Origin: Conus ventricosus
Lineage: Eukaryota; Mollusca; Gastropoda; Neogastropoda; Conidae
Assembly (NCBI GenBank): GCA_018398815.1
Contig: CM031611.1
Coordinates: 48,831,263 to 48,895,262 of the forward strand
Direction of reading: 5' to 3'
DNA: 64,000 nt
The notes beneath the pieces are model-generated. The model had not been told where the DNA came from, did not search any database, and saw nothing but the letters and a program-made list of their open reading frames with translations. A program made the translations under genes and the position numbers. Below are positions 1 through 13,550 of the stretch, in pieces (the stretch's first letter is position 1; every line of letters starts with the position of its first letter).

Positions 1-799
1 TTCATGTGAACAAACAACACCATACCAGCATTTGAAGTGGTGCTGCATAGTAACTTTTCAGGGGAAAGAAAAAGGATGTAGATAGATAAGGTGTTTGTCG
101 ATATCAACACAGCATAGGGGTAAAGTAGTTCAAGTGACCTGAAATTATTTACAACACCGGCAGTGTATATGTGGTGCACAATGCCAGTGTTAAAGACATC
201 TTGCCCAGTAACGAAATCACAGTGGACTGTAACTTGATAGTGGAATAGAATGTAATTTGACGGATCTTTTTCAAGCACATGTTATCATCTTGCTATGAGC
301 TTTTTTTAAGTCTGTATTTGATACAAAGCAATGTAAAGCCTATCAGAAGTATGCTAGTTTCATCACATCATAAATAAACTTTGTATAATTGCCAGCGTGA
401 AACAGTTTCAGAGATGAGCATTCATGTTACTAGCACATGTAACCTCTTACCTGACTGCTTGTCCAGTCTTCAGAGACATATTCAGATTTAGAGAAAGGAC
501 TTCATTACTTAAATTAACTTATCATCAGACACTTTGCAATCAGTATGAATGGAAAGTAAAAACTGAAGGACTAGCTTTTTTCTCTCCTAAACATCAGATA
601 TCTTCAGGGCTTGCGTTGTGCCAGGTAAAATGTGTGCAAGAAGGAGGCAGTTCGCTTGGTCTGTGTATTTAACTTTCGCAGCTAAAGCAGAACGATGAGT
701 AACACCAAGGCTGAATGTGCAGAACTGTATCCGCTTTTTGACCTGTTTCTTGCCATTCAACAACACATTCATGCTAGAAAATAAGTAACACGCACGTGT

Positions 800-856
<57 letters not shown>
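800..856. repeat. (CA)n microsatellite
   Basis: CA repeat with two CG interruptions, about 57 nt. Confidence 0.95.
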
Positions 857-858
<2 letters not shown>

Positions 859-1387
859 CATTGACAGTGATTGTAACACTGACATTTTGTGACAAACATT
901 AAGAATACTGTAAAACAAGTATGTAATCTCTAACCCATAATTAAGAGCATGTCATTATGTCTTACTGCAAGTTTGTGTCCATAATGCAGGTTCGTGAATC
1001 GGTCGATTTTTCATCTTCCCTTCCTTCCCTCCTCATAGTGTGTGTGTGTGTGTGTTGGAAACGAGATCACTTAAATGACTAGATACAGAGTTCTTAACCA
1101 AAACAAATGAAAAGCAGTAGTACAACCTGTCATGCAGTTTTGTGCTGGTAACGTGAAGAAAATTAAAACTGTTGACAAAACGTTAAGACAAAAAAAATAT
1201 TGAAAGAAGAAAACATTGTTTCAAATAATATTGGTTGTGTTTTGTAGTACTGGTAGAGGGGATGATTTATACACGTATGATGTAGGGTAAAAATTAATTT
1301 TCTGCAGGATGCCATTTCATCCCATCTCTTTTCTTTTTGTCTGCGAATGCTCATCTCTGCTCGTCTTCCCTCTCTGATTTACAATGG

Positions 1388-1503
1388 TGTATGTGTGTGC
1401 GTATACATATGTGTGTGTGTATGTGTGTGTGTGTGTGTGTGTAAGAAGGAGCATCTCTCTCTCTCCTGGTCTCCACCTCTCTCTACTTCTCTTTCTCTCT
1501 CCC
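1388..1503. repeat. (TG)n followed by CT-rich tract
   Basis: Interrupted TG repeat to 1442, then a CT-rich stretch with runs of TCTCTC to about 1503. Confidence 0.9.
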
Positions 1504-1813
1504 TTTGTCTAACTCGGCCTTTATGCACATTTGAAAGTTAGAAAAAGAATGTTGAACATATGGCATTTTAGGTAAAGGTGATATGCAATATCTGCCTTTT
1601 CTGAGCAGTTCGTTTTTCACTCACTGTATGAATTGGGGTAAAAGTATTCTTTACACTGACAAGAATGAGTTCAGTACAAGTTGCTGTCTCATAGACTAAC
1701 AAGTGGAGAAAAATAATTTCTGATCACGAGACCATCTGAGACAACTAGTCATAGAACAAAGAATTCAGCAAAAGGACATGGTGTCTCTGTGTGTATTCAT
1801 CATAATATAAGTA

Positions 1814-1821
1814 TGTGTGTG

Positions 1822-1883
<62 letters not shown>
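1814..1883. repeat. (GT)n microsatellite
   Basis: About 30 uninterrupted GT units from 1824 to 1883, preceded by a short imperfect portion. Confidence 0.97.
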
Positions 1884-1888
<5 letters not shown>

Positions 1889-3751
1889 GTGCATAGACAT
1901 GTGCACAGACACTTGTAGCGTGTCATGTATGATGTATGTGAGATCAGTATTCTTTCACTTGCTTTTGCATTTTTATTACAATAGATCTGAGAATAGTAAC
2001 CTGTGGGTGAACATGGAATATAAAGAGCTTTATGGAATGTATGGCAGACTTTGTAATGTAGGGACTTTGATTTAGTTTTCAGATTGCTCTAATCTTCTTC
2101 ACTAATAGTTTGCTCAAGCTAGCTTTAGTTTTGATCCTAATTTTTATTTAAAAAAAAAACCTGGATAAATATACTGGAGTAGTATATCTGTGACTAATAT
2201 TTGGAAACGATTCCTTGACACTATAATGTGATAACGTTCTGAATTGAATGTGTCAAGAAACCAATATTTTACATGAACAATTAATATTGTGTTGTTTACT
2301 TTGATGATAATTTGTATAACTGTTTTTAAGAGGGTGAAATTGAAGGATACACAAATGTAATTGAAGGCTTAGTGCATACAAAATCAGAATGAAAATTATA
2401 TTTCCTTTCATACTGTATTTTCAACCTGTGCGACCCCTCGTTGTTGTAGCAACACACCACCATCTTACCTGTAGTCACTAGCAATTTTTCATTGTTAAGA
2501 AATTGTTGAAAACAATGGCCAGTACCAGCATTAATATCTTTAACAGTCCAGTTCAATCCAATTGTTTACTTGCCGAGAACACCTGGATGCAGGCCTCGAG
2601 TTCAAACTTAAGAGGTCACTGTGACCTTTTCGGTTTCCTTCATCCAATTCATTCGCGACTAGGGTTAAGAATTTAAAGAAATAATGTAGTACATCAGTTT
2701 CGTCCTTCATGGCTGGATTGATTTCAAAATTCTCCAATGTTCTCTGAGTTTTGTTTTCACTCTAACTTGTCTTCGTGCGTGTGGCTATGCACACACATCT
2801 TAACTTATTCACATGCGTATGTGCTGGTCAGTCTATCTTCCTATAGTATAGAATGACCCCTCTTTACAAGATCTGTTTTTCGCAACATTTTCAAGTGTCA
2901 TTGAAAGGTTCCACAAGAATCAAGATTGTAATGTTCAGTTGTTTCCAGTAAATAATAGATGTTTAAATTTCAGTAATAAAGAATTTGCTTTGCTTTTTTA
3001 TAGTTAGAATTTTTGCGGTGATGGTGCTTTTCTGATATGTTTGTTCTGTTTCATGTTAGATGAATTGATTTGTCTGAACAGATATTGTTGGATGTTCTGT
3101 TGCTACAGGTCTATTATTATTTCTTTTCCTCTTTCAGCTTCAAAGGAGACGAAGTGGAGATAAGTAGAGCCGCACCAGCATTCTGTGGACAGAATTCCTC
3201 ACTTCATTTGTGTGTGCTCCTTCGCTGTTTTGGTATTCGGAAAGTGTTAGTGCATCCCTGTGCATACTCCTTAACTGTTTACTGCAAGCTGCAACTATGT
3301 TGGAGTGACAGGCATGGTTGCATGAGTGTCTTTTTTAACTTTAGAATAATAGCAACAGTATCATACCAGTGAGTAGAGTGATATCTTGTGTAGCATTTTC
3401 ACCAAAATTTACAGAATGCAGATCTGTACATTACCCACCCGTAGTTAATATTGTGTGTCTCAGTTGAACACAGATTAACAGTATTTTCAGCACTATTGGA
3501 TCAACTGAATAACCTTCCAATCGAGACTTTTTTTTTATTGCTGCATTTGACAGCAGCCATAGTGTAATGTGTTGCGTTTTCGGTTCTTGCCTTTTCAGTC
3601 TGCTGTTCACAGATGGATCATAGATGACAGAAAGAACAGAGAAATGAATTGTCACAGTTATGGATTATTCTGACACATTCGACTGAGGCTTGCAAGAGTC
3701 ACAATTTTCAAGGGCAGCATTTGTCGGCAGAGAGCAATAAACTGAGAAATC

Positions 3752-5276
3752 ATGGAACCCAAAAGGTTTGGGGTCAACTTGAAGCCTACTGGGGCTGATC
3801 CAGTCCATGACAAAGGCTTCTCATCAGGATCCTCAGGGGCATCTAGAGTCCGCAAGACCTCTTACACTCCACTCAAACCAGCCAATGTACAAGATCTGAA
3901 GGCTATGTTTGATGACAAGAAAGGGGGTGGAGGAGGAGCAGGAACTGCATCATCCTCTGGAGCTTCCAGTCCTCGATCTGGGGCTGTTAGTCCAAGATCT
4001 GGAACAACCAGTCCACGATCTGGATCTTCCAGCCCAGGGCACAGCGGGCATAACTTCAAGAAGAGTGAATCGGCCACTTCAACTTCCTCCAGGGTTCTGT
4101 CTTCAACATCCACCACAGGACCATCCAAAGGAACTGGTGTGGATAATAAATCTGTGTCGAAACCATCAAGCATTGCTACAAATTCATCACAGTCCAGTGT
4201 ATTAAGTAGTAGTGTGTCTTCTAGAGATAATGCCTTTCCCAGCAGAATCAACATCACAACAACCTCGTCGTCGGCAGCTGCGCGCTCATGGAGTCCCAAA
4301 AGCCGAGAGCAGACCAAGACAGACTCGAAAACAAATCTGGGCTTGAAAAGCAGTGGTTTGAAACGTGAAGAGAAAATAGTTGAAATTCCAGTGCAGCATG
4401 ACACAGCCAAGAGAACTTTCAGTGGTCCCTATGACAATCAGTCAAAGTCTCATTCCTCTGTTACCTCATCATCCAAATCATCATTACTGACCAAGACCTC
4501 TGGAAAAGGCACAACAGCTGGCGTAGCTAAAACACTGCAAGGATCTCCCAGCTCACAGACAGTGACAAAAAAGAACAGTGGGCTGTCTGCATCATCAGTA
4601 ACTTCTGATAGATCTTCGACAGACCAAAACGGTTCTGCAAGCAAAGCTGGTATCAGATCGAAAGGACGTGAAATCCCAGTGCAGAGGCTTCCCTCTGAAT
4701 CAAACAAAAACGACAAAGGTAGTGTTAAAACCACTGAACAAAGTAAGCAACTTACAAAGAGTGACAAGTTAAGGTCATCAGGAGAAAAGAATCCAAATTC
4801 CCTACAAAAGCCAAGGAATTCAGAAGTTTCTGATCCCCGCATGCTGAGTGTAAGGCAAATGAGCAGTGAGCGGTTTGAGCGCCTTAAATTTGACTTTGAG
4901 CGTGGAGTTCCGACAGAATGCCAAGAGAGGAGAGCGTCAGAAACAACTGATCACATAGAGCTACAGATGAAAGCGCGAGATTTGCAACTTGCCAAAGCAG
5001 AACCCGAAGAGGATAAACCGCCAAAGGAGGAGTCCATTTTTGCCAAAGGGATGAAAGTGTCTGACTTTGTGAAACATATCAACACGGTGCACCCTCCGTC
5101 GGATTTAGAAGCAGCCAATGTGAAAAAGTTCAAAAGCGGTGGCCCAAAGACGCAGCCAGGCGACAGGCTTCACCAGAGATCCCTGTCAGACCCTGGGGGA
5201 GAGAATGAGTACATTGAAATGCCGGAAGGTGCCGGAGACGAAATCTACGAGTTTGTGGGCGAAGGCGAGGTTGAAG
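3752..5276 (+). CDS. Large first coding exon: Ser-rich, mostly disordered signalling or scaffold-type protein
   Basis: The exon encodes 508 residues plus one base. The start is supported by an A at -3 and G at +4, and by an in-frame TGA nine bases upstream (3743-3745). Composition is Ser/Thr/Lys/Gly-rich with low hydrophobicity, so most of it is probably disordered. Residues about 68-95 hold repeated SPRSG-type units with Ser-Pro sites. Residues 363-395 and 428-443 are less biased and may form short helices. RSLSDP at 476-481 fits a mode-I 14-3-3 site, Y487 sits in a YIEM (YxxM) context, and Y499 in IYEFV is a possible SH2 docking site. The exon ends GAAG with GTAATT following. I do not recognise the family; an adaptor or cytoskeletal regulator is only a guess. 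No transmembrane segment, signal peptide or catalytic domain is visible. Confidence 0.85.
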
Positions 5277-5564
5277 GTAATTTGCATTTGATTCTTGTGT
5301 TCAGGGATGTGCATGGTTAGTGTAAACAAATGTTTCTGCTTCAGTGTCACAGATTGTTTGCTTTCAGGTAAGTTGTAAAGCTGTTATGATAGCTATCCTG
5401 TTAGGTCAGGTTAAGCGTGTAGTGGTAGAGGTAGGTGATGTGTGTTCTGGTCATTGGTTGACACTGAGCATTCTATCTTGCGTATTTTTATAGGGAAAAT
5501 GAGACAAACTTTAGTCTTGATGAAAAAAGTCTCTGTGTTGGCTACAGTATCAGTGACATATATT

Positions 5565-5568
<4 letters not shown>

Positions 5569-5635
<67 letters not shown>
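5569..5635. repeat. (CA)33 microsatellite
   Basis: Uninterrupted CA repeat of 67 nt in intron 1, about 300 bp after the exon 1 donor. Confidence 0.98.
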
Positions 5636-5636
<1 letters not shown>

Positions 5637-6114
5637 AACACACACCGCACACACTTTATGTTTTTGACATCCAGCCCTGTTGTGGTCTCGCTATACAGGA
5701 CTTGACTGAACACACCTACATCTAAGGTGAATACAAAATTATAAAAACACCAACGAAAGCTGAATAGGGGGTGAGATGAATTCCAAGGCAGAAATATGGC
5801 GATGAAAAAGCAAAGTCCTTTTTATTTACAAATACAATAAGTTATGTTTCCATTGCATTTGAGAAAGAAATGCAAAAATAACGGCATATTATGTCATAGT
5901 TTCTTATACTGGAGCTGGAAGTCAAGTTTAGTTAAAGATCAGATTCTTATGTACTATAGTAGCAGATACATTCAATTTTTTGCTTGCTTTTAACAAGCAT
6001 GTATTAATAACTTTATGTTAATTGTTAAGTCTGGCACTAAACAATGCAAAATTAGTACTTCAGTTTAGAATGTTTGTTGTTGTTTTAAACAGTGAATAAT
6101 TATTGAATGAACAT

Positions 6115-6190
6115 ATTGATCCTTGAGCATATTTGAAAATTCTGCTGGAATGCATTGATCCTTGAGCATATTTGAAAATTCTGCTGGAAT
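6115..6190. repeat. 39-nt tandem duplication
   Basis: A 39-nt unit beginning ATTGATCCTTGAGC is repeated directly, with the copies starting at 6115 and 6154. Confidence 0.9.
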
Positions 6191-9100
6191 AGGTCATCGA
6201 AAGGATAAACCAGGTTGTACTGAAATTTAATTCTGACCTTGCGAGTTAGACTACAATTTTGAAAGGTCTAAGAAAAGGCTCATTCTGCATCTATTTACCA
6301 CAATCAAAAGCTTTCATCAGTTGAATTTGACCCGGTCAGTATACACTTGATGTGCTCAATTTAATGGACAACGCTAAATTTGTACTGTCTGTCACGTAAC
6401 AAAATACAGTACAGGCAAAAATTTAAGAAATGTATCCCTTCAGTGATTTCATCTACTGTAAAGTAGCATATAATTTCTGATCAGATTCCTTATCAGTACT
6501 GTGGAACATCCTGTTTGAATTTGGTTTCAGTAGATGATTTGGTTGTGTCATGCTTGGGTGGGTAAGGATGTGTGCTTTCATCAAGTTGTGTGGTGAACTG
6601 TTTGATAAAATCTCCCATATCACTGTGATTGATGAAGACTAAAGTATGATTGTTTCCTTCTGATAATGTTTCCACGTTTTCTCATAAAGCTTCCACTATA
6701 ATAGAACAGTAATACCCGTGTTGCTGCTGTTCTTATTTTCTTCTTCTTGACAATCTAATTAGAATTATAGTTGAATTTCATGATTAATTTATGGAATATC
6801 TGTTATATTATGTTGTACAGTGGTTGCAAATGATACAGTTTTATTTTTCTGAGAATATGACTAAAATATGCTGTACATAACATTGTCAGTGTTGGATGTT
6901 AAGCTCATGTATAAATTATCACTTACCATTTTATGTGTGGTGCATGTGAAATGTGTAGAGGCATGTGTGTACATTTGTGTGTGGAGACATGTACTGTGTG
7001 TTTGTTGTATGTACTCTGTGTCTGTTAAGGTTATATGAAATAGTCTTTTCCTTCTATGTTTTGGTTTGATTTTTTCCGAAAGGGTTATTCAGTTTGTTGC
7101 TTCAGACATGATTACCTCTGCCTGTCAAGAACGATATATTTTCATCCCCACCCATTGGTTTCTTTGCATGTTTGTCTATAAACAAGATTACACAGACACA
7201 AAGAAAAAAAAAACTAAAAAAACTACTGAACCTGTTTAATCAATGGCTCAAGAACAGAAACATTAAAGTTTCGTGTAAGGATCTATTGTGTGGATCCTTA
7301 TAAAATGAGGGATCAAGGATCTGCTTAGCAAGATTATTATGTGTTTTCCAGTGAGCATGAACACTCACTGTGAAGTTACTGTGTACAGATTGATAAAGCT
7401 ACCTTTTAATGCAGTGTTTTTCCATTAAATTTTAAAATTTTCTTGTGAAATAAGTGTTGACATTTCTTACTCTATTATTGTATGAAAAAGCACATGGGAA
7501 GTAATTCTTTTAGTATGTTCCAGCTACTACTTCCCTGGTAGATTCATGAGTTTGTTATTAACAATGAACTTACTGTAAGGCTCAGTCTAGGATCTGTTTG
7601 ACCTGGGTGAAGATTTCTGCTCTCCTGAGTTTCCTTATTGTTTGCACTTTCGCTGTTTGCTTTTCGCTCTCATTTTTTAAATTGCGCTTGCCTTTTTTTT
7701 TTTATAAACTTGTGATTGCGGTTTGCACATTTTCACTTGTAGCTCTGTCATATAAAGAGAATGAGACATTATGCTATCATTTGATGATGATAACATAACT
7801 CAGTTATAGTGCTTAAATACTAACAATGCGAATTTCAGTGCTTCTGCCTTTTAAGTTGCACAGAGCTGTGGGTGTATTAACAATTTTTAAGGGGATGCTG
7901 ATTTTCAATATCGGTCTAATTTGATTTCTAAATGCATATCAATTCTTGAAAAAAAGAGTGATCTAAACATTTAATGTTTCAAAATGAGTTTTGCTTGTGT
8001 GGGGAAGAGCATAACTTTTCATTTTATGAATGTTCATTAATATTGTATGCATGACAAGCTTGTGGCATTAACACATGGTTTAGGTGTGAGCAACTGTGAC
8101 CGTCAAATGAAATGGATGTTTTCAGTTAACCGAAAACTATTTTAGACACTTTTCACACCTGCAGATCAAGTTTTGATACTCAAACTAAATGATATCCTTT
8201 GAGAAGGGGATGAAGGGTGTGTGTGGGGTGGGTGTGTAGGGTTAATAGAGAATTAAACAAAGTGGCACTTTTCTTTTACAGAATGTATGTCTGTAGTGTA
8301 AATCAGCATTTTGGTTCAATGCACGACAGCTCTGATCAGTGTAGAGCTGATTCTGTTAGTGTTAGTTGACAATATGAAACATTCCATAAATCAAAACTAT
8401 GTTGAATGGAACTGTGTTAAACTCTTTACCTATATGGTAATATCACTCAAAGGTAAAGCTGAACTTACGCAAATTTTGATTTATTTCAGCATCAGTTCGC
8501 ACGTTCTTAACTCTCTGATTTGACAAAAACAGTTACTGTTGTGACTTTCTGTTATATCTTCACACTTTTCTCCATGTTTCTATGTTTTAGAATACGATTT
8601 ACCCATTTCATTGCATAAAGTACGCTGATTTCATATGAAGTGAAACCGAGGACAGATAAGACCAAAAATTTTTTTTTATGAAAAATGTTATAAATAATTG
8701 TGTTTTTTGTGTGTGGCACAGTGCCCAGACATCCATATGTGCATGTGCATTGCATCAACCATATGCATGCGCACACACATAAATACACACACACACACAC
8801 TTACACACTTAACACAGGGTGTTTTTTTTTATGTATATGTGGTGGAAAAAACAATAACAACAACAACCCCAAACACTACCAGTTTGATTTAAACATATGA
8901 TTCTCACTTCTTACTGTGCAGATATTTTTGCGAGAAACTACCGGAAAATTCTGAAAGACTGTGTCCACAAACCATATTTAGGAAATAGTTCTGACCTCTG
9001 AAGGATATGATATACCAAACAATTTTTCCGGGCTGCAGTGTTAAAATTTGTAATGTTTTAAAGCCATCTGAATACTGATATGTAAGCAAACTTTGTTGTA

Positions 9101-9219
9101 ATTTTCATTACGTTAACCGGACTTACGAAGCGACAAGTTTGTATGAAATTGTCAGTGGATAATTTGGCAAAAAATATGGTTTAACTAAGCAATCTAGTAC
9201 AAAACTAAAAGAAATGTTG

Positions 9220-9660
9220 GCTTCCTGAGTTGCCTTTTATGGGGGACAGTGAACACGTTGGAGTATGCAACGTCTGTGAGAGTGGTGAAGACTGTGCCAG
9301 CCGAATGACTGTCTCTTTGTAATGTGCACAGGTGTTTAAGAGCAGATCGTGACTGTGGGCAGTCAGACACTTGCAAGCTTTTGTTTAAAGCAACAGTGAG
9401 TGGTGTGAGGGCACCCCCCCCACCCCCCTTCAAAGGCAGTGGCTATTGATTGAGAGAGGCCCAGCCCTGACAAAGAAGGGATGGGGTAATCTTGGGAGCC
9501 TGACACAGACAGCCTGTCACATCCTGGCCAGGCTGCCAGCCTCTTCACTGTGGAGAAAATGGGATTCATCAGTGTCACCAGCTCCAACTCCTTGGTGGCT
9601 GGAGAGGGCCTGAGTCACTGACGGACTAGGAGGAGGGGAGGGAGAGGAGAGAAGGCTTGA
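9220..9660. other. GC-richer unique block in intron 1
   Basis: About 440 bp of noticeably higher GC and complexity than its AT-rich surroundings, broken only by short C runs near 9414-9428. The reading frames here are not protein-like. It could be a regulatory element or an old, unrecognised repeat. Confidence 0.3.
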
Positions 9661-10763
9661 TACGCCTGACAGCCTTTTTGATAGATTTGACATTCAGAAT
9701 GATTGCATTCATGTTTTTGGCTTACGATAGCCATAAATAAATAGGCTTCACTTGTCAAGGATGAATGAAATTTTATTCTTCAGGTAGATATCAATGAAAA
9801 TGATTTCATGAGGTACTAAAGTAAGTAATGGCATGGAAGAGTTGGTGGTGTGTGTTAGTGGTGGTTTTTATAGTAATTAGATTATAGGTTTTACTCATGT
9901 TCATTTAAGTTCGTCTGTTGTCAGTCTTTAATGCATCAATATTTGGCAAGAATTTGAGCCATTCCGTAAAATTTGATATATAAACTATATTTCATATGAC
10001 CCCCCCCCCCCCCTCCCTTATTTTTATATTCTTGTTTTTACAGAAAATAAAAACCTAGTTTACTGGGTAAAAAATGTGTCACTTGTTTTGTCCAAAACAA
10101 ACATCACTTAAGCAAACAGACAGAAAACTGTTGTTTTTTTTAAAAAATTCATGTGTTCTTTTGTGGTGAGAAATTGTCTGTGAATGATGTAGGTACAGGA
10201 CACAAAGTGATGAATAGTCATCTGTGATGATTATTGAGATTGGGCTTAGGGTGTCAACATCAACATTCACCGAACTTCAAATCAAATTATGATAGAATTA
10301 TGAAGTAAGATTCTGTTGCGCTTAGCACTTTACTCAAATTGTTTTGTTCCAGAACTGCTGTTTAAGTCTGACAAACAAGCACCTGTAAAGACAAGCCACA
10401 TAATGCATAGTCCTGTGTAAAGAGTTTGCATTACAATTTGCCTGAAAATGAAGATCGGAGGTAAATAGCAGTTGTACATTATTGGGAATATTGCTGCACC
10501 TCTTCACCCCCATTCCTTCCTCTGTCTCTTCCGCACCCCCATCCTGGTCCCGTATTTACTATAACAGTTTCACATTGTAAGCCTGTTAGTGTTACATGCA
10601 AGAAATAAGAACTCTACATTGAATCCTGCGGCAGAGTTTGTTAAAGATTCCAGTGCTTTTTCCTGAACTCGCATCACACACCCTCTCCGCAATGCCCCAA
10701 TCACCTTTGTCATGTGTTCCCTCTCCTGAGTCTTTTGCCTCATCTGTGTTGTTCAGTAAGCCT

Positions 10764-10880
10764 TGTACATCAAATTCTTCGGCAGAGTTTGTGTGAAATA
10801 GTCCAACTGATGTGGGCGACGTAACTTATGTGGGCAACGTACATCAAATTCTTTGGCAGAATTCGTGAAATAGTCCAACT
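10764..10880. repeat. Short diverged direct duplication
   Basis: A segment with TACATCAAATTCTTCGGCAG and AAATAGTCCAACT occurs twice about 75 bp apart, the second copy with a few substitutions. Confidence 0.75.
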
Positions 10881-11879
10881 TAGGTGCCCCGGACTCTTGC
10901 ACGCACACGCACACACGCACACGCACATGCACACACATATACACACATGCACGCACCTCCTACCCTTTCCCCCCTTCCCCTTTTTTTTTGTTTGCCCGAT
11001 CTTCTGTGTCAGCTGGCAACACTCCCTTGTTGCTGTGATGCATGGCCGCACCTAAGCTCATCTTGTCACTGTCCCAGTGCTAGCTGTGCACAGACAGCTA
11101 TCATTGTCAGTATGACATAGTTTTCAGCCCCCCTGACTTTTTTTCTAGAGTTGTCCCCTAATGTATAAATTATTCCCAGAGTCCTGAACATAGTGAAAAA
11201 AAAAAAATCCAGAATTTAAAATTTTTGTGTAAAAATGTGGTGTTAGGGCAAGGAGTGCAGGGTGTCGTTTTTGGACATAGATTAGATGATAAAGTATTTC
11301 AGAACAGAGTCCAGATGATGTTATGTGGATGTTGGCAATTCTATACATGTCTAGATAATGCATTTTCATTTTTCAAACACCACATTTGTCATCTGAAACA
11401 GAAGGGGTTAGAAATGCTTTCAATCAAAAGCCGAAATGCCCCTCCTTAATGCCACATACCCCTTCATCTCCTGAATTGCAATTTTTGATTCCAGACGGTC
11501 GGCAGCTTTGGCATTACTATCAGGTGATCATGAAGCCATCCACCAGAAGGGACACCACGCAAATGGTGAATCTCTTGGTGGTGGTCTGGTGTGCAATAAT
11601 TGCTTTGTTGTTGTGTAAGCAGAGCTAGCATCCTATAGGTATTGGAGACAGATCTCCAGGTCTGTCCAGTAACAGTCCACTCCCAGCCTTCAGGGCCTGC
11701 AGATTGATATTGAAGTAGATACCACCTCATCACAAGCATCACTGAGGTCACCATGATAGTCAAACGTGACTAGTTGTAATTTTTTGTTTCATTATTATTT
11801 TGAATCCTTTTTATAAGATTAGTGTTATGTTCATTGTTTTTCATAGTTAAAAAAAAATAGAGGAGAAAAAGAAAAGAAA

Positions 11880-11905
11880 TATATATATATAATATATATA
11901 TATAT

Positions 11906-11961
<56 letters not shown>
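11880..11961. repeat. (TA)n(AG)n compound microsatellite
   Basis: TA-rich tract to about 11908, then an uninterrupted AG tract to 11961. Confidence 0.95.
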
Positions 11962-11964
<3 letters not shown>

Positions 11965-13486
11965 AAAATGCACTGGCTTGTTCCTGATCCAGTATGTCGT
12001 AAGATAAATGTCACATTCTGTCTCCATTTTCCTCCCACAAAATGCTCTAGAGCTATCCTGTGGCAGTTTGCCTGCTCTTCGGCTTGTTAAGCACCATTAT
12101 GACCTCAGGAGGGAGTTATATAACCATTTCATGGTCCCCCATCAGGACCCTCTGGAAGAGAACACCCATTCATGAGGACTTGTTGTCAGTAGCAGGCTTA
12201 GTAAGTGGTGTCCTGTGTGTGTTGGAGCTGAAAAGGCTCCACTGAACACTACCAAAGTGACTCGGTACCAGTGCAGTGTCTCCTCTGACAGCATGACCTC
12301 ATTGATTGCTGTGTGTGGATTGCGGGTGCTAGGCTGACTGCATGGACCTGGATGTTGCTTTTTTTCTTCTTTTTTTTTCTTCTTATATTGAGTGGCTTTG
12401 ATGTACATCATGGGAGTAATCCACTTCAGCTAAACAGGAGATGAAGCAACCTCCTTCCCCCCAACTCCAAAAAATAACAACAACAAAAATCTCAGAAATT
12501 TGAAGAGCTATAAAAACAAGACAGAACACAGAAATGGAAAAACCTTTCATCATATATTTATTGGTAAGGATAGTAATTAGTAGGGACTTTGACCTAGGTA
12601 GAGTATACAGAAACTCTCTGTGGTAGTCAAAAGATCTGTGCACATCTTTCAGAAGTATAAAAAGCATGAAATGTTTGTGTTGTCATGGTCATGCTGTATG
12701 AGTTGATCGTCTGTTGTGGGTAGGGGTTAATTTAGGCTTTAAATCTCTACAGTTAATAACGGTTTTGACAGGATGTGATCCAGTGACCTCCAGTTGCAAG
12801 CCCCTGTTGAAATAGCTGATGAATTTAAAGCACTTGTGAAGTTTAGAGGATAACACTTGATTGTGAATTTTTTTTTATAACCTCCTGCATGTGAAGAACA
12901 ACCCGTGACTTCCTGCATGTTACATGTGTTTGAAACTTTTTTGTATGTACTGATATGTGTGTGTCTGTGTGTCTGTGTGAACATCAGTGTTCTGTGCATT
13001 AAGTGAGATGTGTCTAATTTGAATTTTGTTTTCATATTATGAAAGATTATACCTTTCATTTGCATATTTGTATGTGAGTAATTTGTTTTGACCTTTTTTG
13101 TGTACATTTTTACATTTACAGATAGGCTGTGCCAGTATCAAACGTTTATTGCATTGAAATTAAGGAAAAAAAAACTTTTCTTTATATAAGTCCAGTCCTT
13201 TTTTAAGAATTGTTATTTATCAGCAGAAGCAAGGTGTATGAACTACCTCTATATGTTCAGTCATCTAATTCAAGTCTTGTTTTAAGATCAAATCAAAATC
13301 AACAGATCGAACTTAGAGAATTTTTGTTGCTGTATTAAATGGTTGAAGTAAAATGTATAAGTACAAAGATGGAGGGATACCTTAGAAAAAGAAAGGGGAG
13401 AGAATATTTTTCAATAATCTGAGTGGTGCTTATTATTATTGAACATGAATGTGTACTTGAAAAATGTCCTATCTGACAAATTCTAG

Positions 13487-13550
13487 GTTTGGACGTAAAA
13501 CAGAAGAGTTCCAGTCTGAAAGCCCCAAGTCGACGCCATGGAGTGTACAG
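13487..13550 (+). CDS. Putative coding exon 2 (64 nt) of the host gene
   Basis: The exon is bounded by TTCTAG (acceptor, ends 13486) and GTAATG (donor, from 13551). Joined to the single leftover base of exon 1 it reads G-L-D-V-K-Q-K and continues through a basic segment, KAPSRRHGVY, with no stop. It leaves two bases for the next exon. The Ser/Lys/Arg-rich composition matches exon 1. Evidence is the splice borders, open frame and phase match; the acceptor has only a moderate pyrimidine tract. Confidence 0.6.

Larger units (their letters stand above)
1..3598. other. 5' flank of the host gene, no gene seen
   Basis: AT-rich unique DNA with several dinucleotide tracts and no convincing coding exon. 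The open frames here either read through (CA)n/(TG)n or lack codon-like composition. A pyrimidine-rich stretch ending in CAG at 3131-3137 could be a splice acceptor for an upstream untranslated exon, but nothing confirms it. The promoter of the gene starting near 3.7 kb may lie here or further upstream; I cannot place it. Confidence 0.5.
5277..13486 (+). other. Intron 1 (about 8.2 kb)
   Basis: Starts GTAATT and ends TTCTAG. It contains a long (CA)n, a 39-nt tandem duplication, a 14-nt C run at 10000-10013, a (TA)n(AG)n tract, a short duplicated block near 10.8 kb and a GC-richer unique block at 9220-9660. No additional exon was convincing. Confidence 0.6.

Noticed and set aside
3862..4410. 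182-codon minus-strand open frame opposite exon 1
   Set aside because: It is an antisense shadow of the low-complexity Ser-rich exon. It has no motif, and the + strand has the start context, in-frame upstream stop and splice donor.
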